DNA of 61,947 nt from an uncultured Fidelibacterota bacterium (GTDB lineage: Bacteria; Fidelibacterota; Marinisomatia; Marinisomatales; UBA1611): assembly GCA_902602795.1 (NCBI GenBank), contig CACKSF010000003.1, positions 1 through 61,947 of the forward strand. Direction: 5' to 3'. Positions 1 to 9,223 of this stretch are shown piece by piece; positions within the stretch are counted from its first letter, which is position 1, and each line of letters starts with the position of its first letter. The notes beneath the pieces are model-generated. The model ran no database searches and was not told the DNA's origin. It was given only the letters and a program-made list of their open reading frames with translations. The position numbers and the translations under genes were made by a program.

Positions 1-2
1 TT

Positions 3-1466
3 AACCCCAAAGAGGATGATAATTTTAAAGTAGTCCGTGCTGCGTTAGACCTGATTCAATCAGAAAAATTAAGTGCAAACATATCTAAATCCACAACTGC
101 TTTTTTAAGCTTCTTTGACAGAAGATGGTGGAGAGAGAATGATGTTTTTATCAAAGCAGTTGATTTAGATCAAGATAATCCTACTCCCCAACCTTATTAT
201 GGAAACAATCTTGTACGGGTTGGTAATGGAGTAGATAATTTTGGAATCCTGAGGACTTTTTATGTTGCTGGTTTAAAAGAATCTTACAATATTGATCATA
301 CTTTCTTAGGAAATCCATCTACTATGGAGACAGGGTGGAGAGTCTACTGGGAAAGGTTTATCGATGACAGAAAAACTGGTTTTACCTCAGATTCAGTATT
401 TGCTACAGATGCAAGAGAAGGAGTCTATTTTCGAGGTAGTGGAGATTCTCTGGTCATATATCCAGGGTCCAATAGTCATCATTATGAAACTGCAGCATTT
501 TCTGCATTTATCTCTGAGTCTATTGATTTTGGTACATTAACTATTAGACCAGGTCTTAGGTTAGAGATTTTTGAACAAGCGAGAGTAGATAGATTGGCCG
601 GTTCTTTATATCAGGATAATACTCTTGTTGTCTCTCTTCCTGGTATTGCCTTCTCAAGCAACATATTAGGTACTATGATATTTGGTGGTGTTCACAGAGG
701 GTTTACACCACCTTCAAGCGGCGCTTTGAAAATTTTAAATTTTGGGGAAGGTCTTGAAGATTCTGGTCTTGATTTAGAAGCAGAAAAAAGCTGGAATAAA
801 GAAATTGGTATAAGAGGTAGTTTAGCGCTGTTTGATTATGAAATTGCAGGTTTCCATATTGATATAGAAAATTTAGTTGCTGCAGGTAGAGGGACAGCTT
901 TTAAAAATCTAGGCAAGGTAAAGTCTCAGGGAGTAGAGGTTCGAACGGATTTCTTATTATCTAAAATGAGTAAACTTCTACCCAATTTAGGTGTCGCGTA
1001 TACTTTACTTTCGACTGAAGTATTGGATGGAGCAATTTTATCCAATATTCAGCCAGTTGGCACAGAGGTCTCTATAAATGGTAAAGAGCTTCCGTATTCA
1101 CCAGACCATACTTTAAACGTGGGTGTTGAGTTAAACCCTGTATCCAGCTTCTTTTTCCGATTAGATTACAAGTATGTAAGCAAAGTATATACTGATTTTC
1201 AAAATTTAGAAGATGAAGATGACAGAGTAGGATATAATTTGGGTATATCGGGACCAATTCCAGCGTACAGTCTTATAAATTTATCTAGTAGCTATCAATT
1301 TTCTCAAAAAATCAAATTATTTCTTTCTGGAAAAAATATTACGGATGAAGTATACATAGGTTCTAGGTTGCACTCGAATCCTGGGCAAAAAGATGCAAAC
1401 ATAAGTTCTGGAATTCTACCAGGTGCTAGAAGACAAATTAACTTAGGAATAGAATATACGTTTTAA
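3..1466 (+). CDS. TonB-dependent outer-membrane receptor, C-terminal part (partial at window start)
   Basis: The reading frame is open from the first bases, so the gene begins before the window. Only the beta-barrel part is visible, about 487 residues with no plug domain. The repeated alternating polar/aromatic strands, the FTPPSSG segment, the ITDEVYIGSRLHSNPGQ stretch near the end and the terminal YTF (an aromatic C-terminus, the usual outer-membrane insertion signal) are typical of iron-complex receptors of the FecA/siderophore class. It would import an iron chelate with TonB-ExbB energy. The next gene, a DUF4856 lipoprotein preceded by a Fur-like site, supports a role in iron uptake. The substrate cannot be read from this fragment. 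An ATG at 324 is internal, because the upstream frame continues the same barrel pattern. Confidence 0.85.
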   Translation, partial: NPKEDDNFKVVRAALDLIQSEKLSANISKSTTAFLSFFDRRWWRENDVFIKAVDLDQDNPTPQPYYGNNLVRVGNGVDNFGILRTFYVAGLKESYNIDHTFLGNPSTMETGWRVYWERFIDDRKTGFTSDSVFATDAREGVYFRGSGDSLVIYPGSNSHHYETAAFSAFISESIDFGTLTIRPGLRLEIFEQARVDRLAGSLYQDNTLVVSLPGIAFSSNILGTMIFGGVHRGFTPPSSGALKILNFGEGLEDSGLDLEAEKSWNKEIGIRGSLALFDYEIAGFHIDIENLVAAGRGTAFKNLGKVKSQGVEVRTDFLLSKMSKLLPNLGVAYTLLSTEVLDGAILSNIQPVGTEVSINGKELPYSPDHTLNVGVELNPVSSFFFRLDYKYVSKVYTDFQNLEDEDDRVGYNLGISGPIPAYSLINLSSSYQFSQKIKLFLSGKNITDEVYIGSRLHSNPGQKDANISSGILPGARRQINLGIEYTF

Positions 1467-1480
1467 AATTTTTTTAATCA

Positions 1481-1505
1481 GTTATTGAGAATAAGACTTA
1501 ATAAC
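1481..1505. promoter_or_regulatory. Fur-like palindromic site upstream of the DUF4856 lipoprotein gene
   Basis: The 25-bp site has perfect 6-bp outer arms (GTTATT...AATAAC). Its core GAGAATAAGACTTAATAAC matches the classical 19-bp Fur consensus at about 12 of 19 positions. It ends 19 bp before the start codon at 1525. The left half (TTATTGAGAAT) is shared almost exactly with the site at 16684. Iron-dependent repression is inferred. Confidence 0.5.
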
Positions 1506-1524
1506 ATAACAAAGGAAAAAGTAC

Positions 1525-2811
1525 ATGTTAACTAATAGTAAATGGTTGTATTTCTTGTCTTTTATGCTAATGTTTTCTGTTGGCTGTGAAGATGAAGAAG
1601 CAGCAGATGATCATGATGATCATACAACAATAATGGAAACACCAACAGAATATGTTTTTGAAAGTCGTTTTGAAGAACATGAAGGCGAAAGCAGTGTTTC
1701 GTATTCAGGTCAAGTTGTAAGACAACTTCTTGTGAATGATATTAAAACTCAAATAGGAACAGATGCCGGTTCTGGAGATGCAACGACATTACTTAGCATG
1801 ATGGCTAATGATGATGCAAACAGAATGATTTTAACTTCAACAACACCTTCGTCCATGCAGACAAAATATCATGATATCTCAACAAGTCATTTAAATGATA
1901 GATTGGATGCGGTATCTAGTTACGTTCTTCCTGGATATGAAATGAATGCAGGTGATGCTATTGCCGGCTGGGTTACAGATGCTGTAACCAATGGAAAAAC
2001 GAATGCAGATGGAATTCGATTAGATCAGATGGTACAAAAAACACTCTGGGGCGCTGTAGCGTATTGGCAAGGTACATCAAAGTACATGTCCAAGATTCCA
2101 AATGATGACAACACTATGTCCGACGACGGGGATCCTTATACTGCGATGGAGCATCATTGGGATGAATCATTTGGATATTTTGGAGCTGCTAGAGATTATA
2201 ACACTGGCTATAGCGATGACAATGCCAGAAAAACAACCCAAAATGATTCCAATGGGGATGGATCCATTGACTTCAAAACTGAGTTTAACTCTGGATGGGG
2301 CATAACAGCAGCAAAAAGAGACTTGGTTGATGGAGTTAGTGTCGATTATGATTTTACAGGCACTATTATGAATGCATACTTGGAAGGAAGAACTTTGATC
2401 TACAATCAGGCTCCTCTTGATGAGATATTAGTTCAAAGAGATATTATCTTAAACACCTGGGAAAAGGTAGTTGCCGCAGTAACGATTCACTATGTGAATG
2501 ATGTTGCAGCTGATATGGCAGCACTTTATCCTGCAGATTCAACCGCAGGACCATTATCAGATCTATCCGCAGATTTAAATAATCATTGGGGTGAAATGAG
2601 AGGCTACGCAAATGGTCTTCTTTATAATGATTTTAAGGTAATTTCTGACAGTGATTTGAATACAGTTCTTACCACTATGGGCACTTCACCCGTCTATCCT
2701 GAAGACGGTGAGTTTGCATTCTATACATACCATGGAATGTTATTAACTACGGTTAAGAGTCTTTTACAGGCTGCTTATAGTTTTTCAGACGAGCATATGG
2801 CGAATTGGTAA
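1525..2811 (+). CDS. DUF4856 domain lipoprotein
   Basis: The protein has 428 residues. Residues 1-21 form a lipoprotein signal ending in FSVGC (Cys21), followed by an Asp/Glu/His-rich linker (about 22-36) that could bind metal. The body carries segments I recognise from DUF4856 proteins: WGAVAYWQGTSKYMSKI and MEHHWDESFGYFGAARDY. DUF4856 proteins are found in Bacteroidota and relatives next to TonB receptors and are imelysin-like helical periplasmic proteins; no enzymatic activity is established. The neighbouring receptor, the Fur-like site just upstream and the strong terminator just downstream suggest an iron-regulated surface or periplasmic iron-binding partner of that receptor. The role is inference. 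Confidence 0.8.
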   Translation: MLTNSKWLYFLSFMLMFSVGCEDEEAADDHDDHTTIMETPTEYVFESRFEEHEGESSVSYSGQVVRQLLVNDIKTQIGTDAGSGDATTLLSMMANDDANRMILTSTTPSSMQTKYHDISTSHLNDRLDAVSSYVLPGYEMNAGDAIAGWVTDAVTNGKTNADGIRLDQMVQKTLWGAVAYWQGTSKYMSKIPNDDNTMSDDGDPYTAMEHHWDESFGYFGAARDYNTGYSDDNARKTTQNDSNGDGSIDFKTEFNSGWGITAAKRDLVDGVSVDYDFTGTIMNAYLEGRTLIYNQAPLDEILVQRDIILNTWEKVVAAVTIHYVNDVAADMAALYPADSTAGPLSDLSADLNNHWGEMRGYANGLLYNDFKVISDSDLNTVLTTMGTSPVYPEDGEFAFYTYHGMLLTTVKSLLQAAYSFSDEHMANW

Positions 2812-2838
2812 ACTAACTTTAGTTTAAATTAAACCATG

Positions 2839-2873
2839 ATAAGGGGTCCTGTTTTAGGACCCCTTATTTTTTG
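2839..2873 (+). terminator. Rho-independent terminator after the DUF4856 gene
   Basis: A perfect 12-bp stem (ATAAGGGGTCCT at 2839-2850 pairing with 2856-2867) with a 5-nt loop is followed by a run of T. It lies 28 bp after the stop at 2811 and is the clearest terminator in the window. It separates the iron genes from the glycosyltransferase pair. Confidence 0.92.
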
Positions 2874-2890
2874 TTTATATTCTCCCCCCA

Positions 2891-4312
2891 ATGACAATGA
2901 AAATATCAAACCGCAATCTTATCATATTTTTATTTTTTGTCTGTCTTCTTTCTAGAATTGCAACTAGCATTTTTCATATTGAGGATATTGATAGTTTGAG
3001 GTTCGCTTTGAGTTTGCATGAGTTTAATGTTTTGAAGTTGCAACCTCATTTTCCAGGATATCCAGTATTTATAGGTATAGCAAAAGGGCTTTACTTTATA
3101 ACGAAAAGTATGGGAATCACTTTTTCTATTATCGGAGGTTTATCATTATTCGTATTAATTATTTTTACATTAAAATTATTTTATTTAAAATTGAATTCAG
3201 TACAAGGTTTATTGTGCACTTCTCTTCTTTTTTTAAATCCATTTTTTTGGTTAATGAGTAATCGGTATATGCCAGATTTAATGGGCCTTTGTGTTTGTAT
3301 TGCATGTCTTAATTTTCTTATTACTTCTGCAAATAGATTAAGATTTTTGTTAATAGGATTCTTCTTAGTAGGAATTCTTTGTGGTACCCGTTTATCCTAT
3401 GTTCCTCTTTTAGCTTTACCGTTCATTTATCATATATATAAAAACAGTAACAGGCATTATCTCTTCTTCAGCTTTTCTTTTGGTTGTCTAATATGGTTAA
3501 TTCCATTTGTATGGATTATCGGATTGGATTCATTATATATTGCTGCATTCAAACAAACCGTGGGGCATTTTTATGATTTTGGTGGGACTGCAATAACAGA
3601 TGGAGTCTGGCATCATAGAATAGTGAGTATAATAAGATCCATATGGGCAGATGGTTTGGGTGGTTTTTGGTTAGGAAGATCCTGGCAGACGCTTCTTTTA
3701 ACTGGGCCGATGGCATATTTTTTTTATCACTCTATTATTAATCTTAAAATCAAAAATTTAACCCAACATCAACTATTAATTGTAGGCTCTTTGTTCTCTT
3801 ATTTCGTTTGGGTTTTTCTCTTTCAAAATATCATTCACAAAAGTAGGCATATCATGCCCCTAATTGGATTCTTTATCATTCTTTTGAATATGGGAATAAC
3901 CAGGGCAAGAGTAAAAAATAGTTTAAGGGGAAATATTTTAACTGGATTATTACTTTTGAGTTTATTTAATGTAACATTGGTACTTACTTCGCAGCATCAA
4001 AATCCAAACGCAATTTCAAGCATAAAAGATTCAATCATAGAAAAGGATATTCGTTATCCTATTGTTAGTATACCGCTCATCAATTATTACTTAAAAAAAC
4101 ATGGATTGGATAATGAGTTTTTTGATATTGAAGATATAATGGATATAGATCCAGTTAAAATTCTAGAAAAGGATTCACTACTTTTAATTGGAAATTTTGA
4201 AAAGAGATTTTTAGACCATTATGTGCTTACTTATGATAGCACATATTATCACAATCCTTATATGAATAGAATGTGGTCAGAAATCAATGTATCTAGTCTA
4301 AAGAAGAAATAA
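2891..4312 (+). CDS. polytopic GT-C-type glycosyltransferase-like membrane protein
   Basis: The protein has 473 residues and about 10-12 hydrophobic helices, with a soluble tail from roughly residue 370. After the first helix comes an acidic pair in the first exterior loop (E31-D32 in HIEDIDSLRFALSLHEF), followed by PHFPGYPVF. This layout is typical of GT-C transferases (GT39/ArnT/DUF2723-like), which use polyprenyl-phosphate sugars and a catalytic Asp in that loop. It probably moves a sugar onto a lipid or protein at the outer face of the inner membrane. The next gene starts 1 bp after its stop, so the two form a transcription unit. The acceptor is unknown. An alternative start at the second ATG (2897) is equally good. 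Confidence 0.65.
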   Translation: MTMKISNRNLIIFLFFVCLLSRIATSIFHIEDIDSLRFALSLHEFNVLKLQPHFPGYPVFIGIAKGLYFITKSMGITFSIIGGLSLFVLIIFTLKLFYLKLNSVQGLLCTSLLFLNPFFWLMSNRYMPDLMGLCVCIACLNFLITSANRLRFLLIGFFLVGILCGTRLSYVPLLALPFIYHIYKNSNRHYLFFSFSFGCLIWLIPFVWIIGLDSLYIAAFKQTVGHFYDFGGTAITDGVWHHRIVSIIRSIWADGLGGFWLGRSWQTLLLTGPMAYFFYHSIINLKIKNLTQHQLLIVGSLFSYFVWVFLFQNIIHKSRHIMPLIGFFIILLNMGITRARVKNSLRGNILTGLLLLSLFNVTLVLTSQHQNPNAISSIKDSIIEKDIRYPIVSIPLINYYLKKHGLDNEFFDIEDIMDIDPVKILEKDSLLLIGNFEKRFLDHYVLTYDSTYYHNPYMNRMWSEINVSSLKKK

Positions 4313-4313
4313 A

Positions 4314-5651
4314 GTGCTGAAAAATAATTTTTCTCAGATTGATGTACTTGGTGCAGGACCCGCCGGACTTGGGGTTGGTTATTTTGCAAAAAAATATGGA
4401 ATTCCTGTTTCGATTTTTGAGCTTTCAAATAGCGTAGGAGGTAATTCGAGAACGATTTCAAATGGAGAATTTCGTTATGATACTGGAGCTCATCGTTTAC
4501 ACAATAAGCATAGTAGTGTTACTCAAATTGTTAAGGATCTGCTTGGCGAAGATTTAAAAAAAGTAAACGTTCCTAGTAAAATTTATTATAATCAATCTAT
4601 GATTGATTTCCCATTAAATTTTATTAACCTTTTACAGTGTTTGCAGACCTCTGCCTTAATAAAAATTATTAAAGAAAATCTTTTAAATCGGATAAAGCCA
4701 AAAAGAGATATAAAAAGTTTTAAAGATCTTGCCTATCAAAGTTATGGTAAAACACTGTCTGAATTATTTTTAATCAATTATACAGAAAAACTATGGGGCA
4801 AAAATTCAAGTGAACTGGACCCAAATATATCTGGTAAAAGATTAAAGAACCTTGATTTTTTTTCGATAATCAAAAGTTTGATTCTTGGAAAATACAATAC
4901 AAAACATTTAGATGGGTCCTTTCTTTATCCAAAACATGGTTTTGGTACCATATTTGATGAATTAGCAAATAATATTGGAAATGAAAATATTTTCTTAGAT
5001 TCTAAAATTGAAAAAATTATTCATGATGGGAAAAAGATTAACCAAATAGTTTATTCCAATGGAAAATCTTTTAAACCAGGAATGGTTGTTAATACTCTTC
5101 CGCTTACCATTCTAGGCAATGTATTCGATCCAAAGCCTCCATCACATATCATAGAATGTATTAATCGAATACAATTTAGAGATGTAAGGTTATGTATTTT
5201 ATATTTAAATAAACCCAAATTTTCTAGCAATGCCTCTTTATATTTTCCAGAATCTAAATTTCCTTACAATCGTATTTATGAGCCTAAAAATAGAAGTGAA
5301 AAAATGGCTCCTCAAGATAAAACCTGTATTGTAATTGAATCTGCATTCAGTAGAAAAGACAGAGACAGTATGGATTCTGCAGAAAGTTTTTACAAGAAAA
5401 TTAGGAATTCACTTGTTTGTGAACGTTTTATACAAAAAAAGGACATCCTTGGGTACGAAATAGGTTTTATATCAAATGCCTATCCTATTATCGACGTTGG
5501 AATTCAAAAAAGGATAACTCCAGTATTATCTTATTTCAACTCATTTGATAATCATATTTTGCATGGTAGGAATGCAGAATTTCAATACGTTCATACTCAT
5601 GATTTATTAAAAAGTTCAGAAAATCTTGTTAGTGAATTTTTGCGTAAATAA
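4314..5651 (+). CDS. FAD-dependent NAD(P)-binding amine-oxidoreductase / UDP-galactopyranose-mutase-like protein
   Basis: The protein has 445 residues and a GTG start 1 bp after the upstream stop. The N-terminus is a dinucleotide-binding fold (VLGAGPAGLGVGYFAKK, then an acidic strand end IFE), followed by GGNSRTISNGEFRYDTGAHRLH, the arrangement seen in UDP-galactopyranose mutases and the protoporphyrinogen-oxidase-like COG1232 group. A conserved central segment NYTEKLWGKNSSELDP and LYPKHGFGTIFDELA are typical of sugar-pathway members. Pairing with a GT-C transferase favours a role in an unusual surface sugar rather than heme synthesis. HemY was considered, but HemJ is encoded in the heme cluster. 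Moderately sure of the fold, unsure of the substrate. Confidence 0.65.
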   Translation: MLKNNFSQIDVLGAGPAGLGVGYFAKKYGIPVSIFELSNSVGGNSRTISNGEFRYDTGAHRLHNKHSSVTQIVKDLLGEDLKKVNVPSKIYYNQSMIDFPLNFINLLQCLQTSALIKIIKENLLNRIKPKRDIKSFKDLAYQSYGKTLSELFLINYTEKLWGKNSSELDPNISGKRLKNLDFFSIIKSLILGKYNTKHLDGSFLYPKHGFGTIFDELANNIGNENIFLDSKIEKIIHDGKKINQIVYSNGKSFKPGMVVNTLPLTILGNVFDPKPPSHIIECINRIQFRDVRLCILYLNKPKFSSNASLYFPESKFPYNRIYEPKNRSEKMAPQDKTCIVIESAFSRKDRDSMDSAESFYKKIRNSLVCERFIQKKDILGYEIGFISNAYPIIDVGIQKRITPVLSYFNSFDNHILHGRNAEFQYVHTHDLLKSSENLVSEFLRK

Positions 5652-5724
5652 TATTATTTGGGAACTATAAATTTTATCATATAACTATAAATAATTTGGA
5701 AAAAAGGCATTATTCCTTTAGAAT

Positions 5725-5755
5725 CTTATTGATAATGAGTCTCATTTTTAATAAG
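5725..5755. promoter_or_regulatory. Fur-like palindrome upstream of the heme uptake operon
   Basis: A 31-bp near-perfect palindrome is centred at 5740, with matching arms CTTATT...AATAAG and AATGAG...CTCATT. The 19-bp core starting at 5731 agrees with the classical Fur consensus at about 14 of 19 positions. It lies inside the longest possible reading frame of the next gene (TTG at 5696), which argues that translation starts downstream of it. Iron repression of hmuTUV is the likely role. Confidence 0.65.
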
Positions 5756-5764
5756 AAAATAACA

Positions 5765-6661
5765 TTGCTAGCGGAAAAATATAGTTATTTATCCCTTAAA
5801 TTTTTTTTAAAAAGTATGATTCTATTGTCTTTTGTTTTGTCACAGGATGATTTGCAGGATATTTGCTCAGTAGCAAAAGATGGTTCGCGAGTTGTTATTG
5901 CTGGTGGCTCTATTACTGAAATCTTTTATTTGTTAGGAATTGAGGATCGTATTGTTGCTTTGGATATTACTTCGACCTATCCTGAAGAAGCTAAAAAGTT
6001 TCCATCTGTTGGTTATGTCCGAATGCTTTCTGCAGAAGGGCTATTGTCTATGAATCCTTCCATCATTCTAGGTGAAAACGATATGGGTCCTCCGAACGTA
6101 ATTGAACAAGTTAAACAGACAAGTGTTGAGCTAAAAATAATTCCGGAAGAAAAATCAATTCTAGGCATAATTCAAAAGATTAGGTGTGTGGCCAGTGTTA
6201 TGGGAGTTTCGTCTTTAGCTGAAGACTTCATCAATCATGAATATATGGAAAAATATGATCAAATTATACAAAATCAGAGTAAAGTATCGAGCAAGAATAT
6301 ATCAGCAATGGTTATTTACTCTATGCAAGGCACTTCTCCTATTGTTTGTGGTACTGGAGAATCAGGAGACGCTTTTTTAAAATTAATAGGAGCCAAAAAT
6401 GCGTTTGCATCTTTTGAAGGTTGGAAACCGGCAAGCGCAGAGTCAATAATTACAAATGATCCTGATTATATTATAGTAACCAGTCGATTATTAAAGAGAT
6501 TCTCTAGTATTAAAGAATTAAAAAAACATCCGTCTTTATCACAGACTACAGCAGCTCAAAGTGATAACATTATTGCAAAAGATGGAATGGCTATGATGGG
6601 CTTTGGTCCAAGAACCCTCGATTGTGCTCTCGAGGTTTCTAGGATAATCTCTAGCGATTAA
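5765..6661 (+). CDS. hmuT: heme ABC transporter periplasmic substrate-binding protein (HmuT-like)
   Basis: This is a class III (cluster A-II) periplasmic binding protein for hemin. The frame is open from TTG 5696, but the Fur-like palindrome at 5725-5755 lies inside that extension, so I chose TTG 5765; ATG 5816 is the other candidate. Residues after the start give a basic region and a short hydrophobic core (MILLSFVLSQ), a plausible signal peptide. Motifs match hemin binders: VVIAGGSITEIFYLLG, DRIVALDITSTYPEEA, FPSVGYVRMLSAEGLLSMNPSIIL, and a C-terminal RTLDCALEV. It would deliver periplasmic heme to the permease encoded 1 bp downstream. No TonB receptor is in this operon; the receptors at 1-1466 or 19539 could supply heme. 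Confidence 0.85.
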   Translation: MLAEKYSYLSLKFFLKSMILLSFVLSQDDLQDICSVAKDGSRVVIAGGSITEIFYLLGIEDRIVALDITSTYPEEAKKFPSVGYVRMLSAEGLLSMNPSIILGENDMGPPNVIEQVKQTSVELKIIPEEKSILGIIQKIRCVASVMGVSSLAEDFINHEYMEKYDQIIQNQSKVSSKNISAMVIYSMQGTSPIVCGTGESGDAFLKLIGAKNAFASFEGWKPASAESIITNDPDYIIVTSRLLKRFSSIKELKKHPSLSQTTAAQSDNIIAKDGMAMMGFGPRTLDCALEVSRIISSD

Positions 6662-6662
6662 C

Positions 6663-7694
6663 TTGAGCAAAAAAAGATTATTTAGTGCTCCCTATTTAAA
6701 ACCTAATCAAATATTTTTGATTGGAAGTTTGCTATTTATTCTTGTTATGTCCGTTTTTTCTGGTTTGATTCTTGGTAGTTATTCTGTACCACTATTAGAT
6801 ATTATTTCAGGAAAGTTAGATCCATTACAAAAAACCGTACTTATTCAAATAAGATCACCAAGAGTTGTTTTGGCAGGCTTTGTAGGCGCTTCCCTCGCAC
6901 TTTCTGGCGCGTCTCTACAAGGCCTTTTTAGAAATCCACTGGCTGACCCAGGATTAATAGGAGTTTCTGCTGGAGCAGCTTTAGGTGCCACATCTATTAT
7001 CGTTTTAAGTAACCACTTTGTTCCTGAATTTCTAGCAGGTCCATTCTTGTTGCCAGTTGCTGCTGTTGCAGGGGCTATGGTAGTTATAATGTTGCTTTTT
7101 ACATTAACAAAAGGATTTCAGTCTAAAGGTACCACTTATATGTTACTTATCGGGATTGCGATAAATTCTATCTCTGGGGTCTGTATTGGTTTTTTAACAT
7201 ACATAAGTAGTGATGCAGAACTAAGGAGCTTAACATTTTGGACCATGGGAAGTTTTGGTGGAGTCAGTTGGCCTTTATTAGTACCGGCTATTATTTTAAT
7301 CTCTTTTTTTCTTTTTTGGGCCATTCCGTCATCAAGAAACCTCGATTTACTTCAGCTAGGTGAAATAGAAGCACAGAGATTGGGTGTAAACTTGAAAAAA
7401 TTAAGATTTAACATTATTTTATCTTCTGCGGTGATTGTGGGGATAAGTGTTTCGCTCTCAGGAATGATCGGTTTTGTTGGTTTAGTAATACCACACTTAG
7501 CTCGCTTGATCGGTGGGGTGAATCATAGCTATTTATTAATATCCTCGGCAATAGCAGGATCTAGCCTTATGATTTTAGCCGATCTTATAGCAAGAACATT
7601 TGTTCCACCTGCAGAATTGCCAGTGGGGCTAATAACTAGCGCCATAGGATCTCCTTTTTTTTTATATTTGATTATAAGTAGTAAAAAGTTATGA
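6663..7694 (+). CDS. hmuU: FecCD-family heme/iron ABC transporter permease
   Basis: The protein has 343 residues and about 9-10 transmembrane helices in the BtuC/FecCD fold. Diagnostic segments are RSPRVVLAGFVGASLALSGA, SLQGLFRNPLADPGLIGVS and the cytoplasmic coupling region (LGEIEAQRLGVNL, followed by MIGFVGLVIPHLARLIGG). It forms the inner-membrane channel for heme. The start is TTG, 1 bp after the hmuT stop, and its stop overlaps the ATG of the ATPase gene by 4 bp, so the three genes are translationally linked. Heme rather than siderophore specificity is inferred from the HmuT-like partner and the HugZ-like gene downstream. Confidence 0.9.
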   Translation: MSKKRLFSAPYLKPNQIFLIGSLLFILVMSVFSGLILGSYSVPLLDIISGKLDPLQKTVLIQIRSPRVVLAGFVGASLALSGASLQGLFRNPLADPGLIGVSAGAALGATSIIVLSNHFVPEFLAGPFLLPVAAVAGAMVVIMLLFTLTKGFQSKGTTYMLLIGIAINSISGVCIGFLTYISSDAELRSLTFWTMGSFGGVSWPLLVPAIILISFFLFWAIPSSRNLDLLQLGEIEAQRLGVNLKKLRFNIILSSAVIVGISVSLSGMIGFVGLVIPHLARLIGGVNHSYLLISSAIAGSSLMILADLIARTFVPPAELPVGLITSAIGSPFFLYLIISSKKL

Positions 7695-8464
7695 GCATCA
7701 ACATCGATTCAGTTTCTTTAAATATTAACGGTGTTAGGCTTATTAAAAATATTTCATTTATAATCAATCCAGGTGAGTTGATTACAATTCTTGGTCCGAA
7801 CGGATCAGGAAAATCAACCTTATTGAGAGTTATATCAGGTGACTTATTACCCACAAAAGGGGAAGTAGAGATTGATAATGTGCCTCTATCTGATATGAGT
7901 TTTAAAACACAAGCTTTGAAAAGAAGTGTCATGTCTCAATCTCAACAGGTGCTATATGATTATTCAGTAGAGGAGATCATTGAAATGGGTTGGGTTGATT
8001 ATGCAGATAATTGTGGTGTTGAATTAATAAAACAAAAGTGTATGAAAGCAGCAAAAGAGTCTTTTGTTGATCATTTACTCAAAAGAAACTTTAACACTCT
8101 CTCAGGTGGTGAACAAAGAAGGGTCCATTTCGCGCGAACTTTATTACAAATTGACCACCAATATGATAGTATTGGGAATCGATACATATTTCTCGATGAA
8201 CCCACAGCTAATTTGGATTTGCTTTTTGAACTCAAATTGATTCGTTTACTCAAAGCGAAAGCAAAACAGGGCATAGGTGTTCTATTAATTATTCATGATT
8301 TAAATTTAGCTTCTAAATTTTCTGATAAAATAGCAATTTTAAAAAATGGTAAAGTAGGCGCATTTGGACAACCCTTTGAGGTTTTTAAAAGTAAAATACT
8401 AAGCGATATTTTTGGTTTAGCTATGGATGTTGACTCAAAAACTTTAAGAGTAACCTATTATTAA
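7691..8464 (+). CDS. hmuV: heme ABC transporter ATP-binding protein
   Basis: A 257-residue ABC ATPase that powers the HmuU permease. Visible motifs: Walker A GPNGSGKST at about 35-43, signature LSGGEQRRVHFAR, Walker B YIFLDEPTANLD, and the H-loop IIHDLNLA. The stretch YDYSVEEIIEMG is typical of the HmuV/FecE branch. The ATG overlaps the permease stop by 4 bp. The heme-handling enzyme follows 9 bp later, so the operon order is binding protein, permease, ATPase, HugZ. Confidence 0.92.
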   Translation: MSINIDSVSLNINGVRLIKNISFIINPGELITILGPNGSGKSTLLRVISGDLLPTKGEVEIDNVPLSDMSFKTQALKRSVMSQSQQVLYDYSVEEIIEMGWVDYADNCGVELIKQKCMKAAKESFVDHLLKRNFNTLSGGEQRRVHFARTLLQIDHQYDSIGNRYIFLDEPTANLDLLFELKLIRLLKAKAKQGIGVLLIIHDLNLASKFSDKIAILKNGKVGAFGQPFEVFKSKILSDIFGLAMDVDSKTLRVTYY

Positions 8465-8473
8465 AAAAAAAGG

Positions 8474-9211
8474 ATGGGAATGAAAAATTTTAATAAAAAT
8501 CATGAAAAAGAGGCAACAGCATTCTATAGATCTGATAAAATAGCAATCCTTTCCACAATTTCTAAACAATATGACGGTTATCCTTTTGGAAGTTTTGTGA
8601 CATATGTTTCAGGCTGGGATAGGACTATTTTTCTATATTTAAGTGATCTGGCAGATCATACTAAAAATCTAAAAAAAGATCACAGATCTTGTATTACGAT
8701 TTATAAAAAAAACGAGTCCGGAGACCTTCAAGATAGCGCTAGGTTAACTTTAATCGGAGATTTGAAGAAGGTTCAAGAAGAGGTTTATGAAGCATGCAAA
8801 GAAAGGTTTTATAATTTTTTTCCAGAAAGTAAGGCTTATGAACAAATGCACGATTTTAACTTTTATCAAATTTCCATATCTCAAGCAAGATGGATTGGTG
8901 GATTTGGAAAAATTTCTTGGTTGGATCCTAAAAATTGGAAAAGTGTATCAGTCGATTGGTTTGGTAGTGAAAAAAATATGATAGATCATATGAATGAAGA
9001 CCATTCAAATACAATTCGATCTGCATTGCATGCAGTGCACGATATCAAAGATAAAGAGGCTGTAATGATTGGACTTTCGATTGATGGATATTATATCAGA
9101 TCAAAGGGGAATGTGTTTTTTATAAATTTTGATTATCCGGTTTATACATCAAAAGAATACAGGAATGTTTTGATCGAACTATCTAAAAAATATAGGTCTT
9201 CCGAATTCTAA
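8474..9211 (+). CDS. HugZ/HutZ-like heme-utilisation protein (FMN-binding split-barrel plus DUF2470)
   Basis: The protein has 245 residues. Residues 10-150 form a pyridoxamine-phosphate-oxidase-like split barrel (DKIAILSTISKQYDGYPFGSFVTYV; LYLSDLADHTKNLKKDHR). The C-terminal part contains the DUF2470 signature MIDHMNEDHSNTI. HugZ, HutZ and HupZ proteins bind heme on a split barrel and degrade it to release iron. The C-terminal histidines are the expected heme-ligand region. Its position right after hmuTUV fits an intracellular step that opens imported heme. An A-rich stretch with AAGGATGG precedes the start. Other PNPOx-like flavoproteins look similar, but DUF2470 plus context supports HugZ. 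Confidence 0.82.
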   Translation: MGMKNFNKNHEKEATAFYRSDKIAILSTISKQYDGYPFGSFVTYVSGWDRTIFLYLSDLADHTKNLKKDHRSCITIYKKNESGDLQDSARLTLIGDLKKVQEEVYEACKERFYNFFPESKAYEQMHDFNFYQISISQARWIGGFGKISWLDPKNWKSVSVDWFGSEKNMIDHMNEDHSNTIRSALHAVHDIKDKEAVMIGLSIDGYYIRSKGNVFFINFDYPVYTSKEYRNVLIELSKKYRSSEF

Positions 9212-9223
9212 ATTTTAAAAATA

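Noticed and set aside
1072-1257. Minus-strand frame inside the TonB receptor gene and similar antisense frames throughout
   Set aside because: They overlap well-supported genes, have low-complexity translations and no family motifs.
4314-5651. HemY-type protoporphyrinogen oxidase as identity of the FAD protein
   Set aside because: The fold is related, but the heme cluster already contains HemJ, and the gene is paired with a glycosyltransferase, with sugar-mutase-like segments.
5696-5764. TTG 5696 as start of hmuT
   Set aside because: The Fur-like palindrome would then be coding, and the resulting N-terminus is not a good signal peptide.
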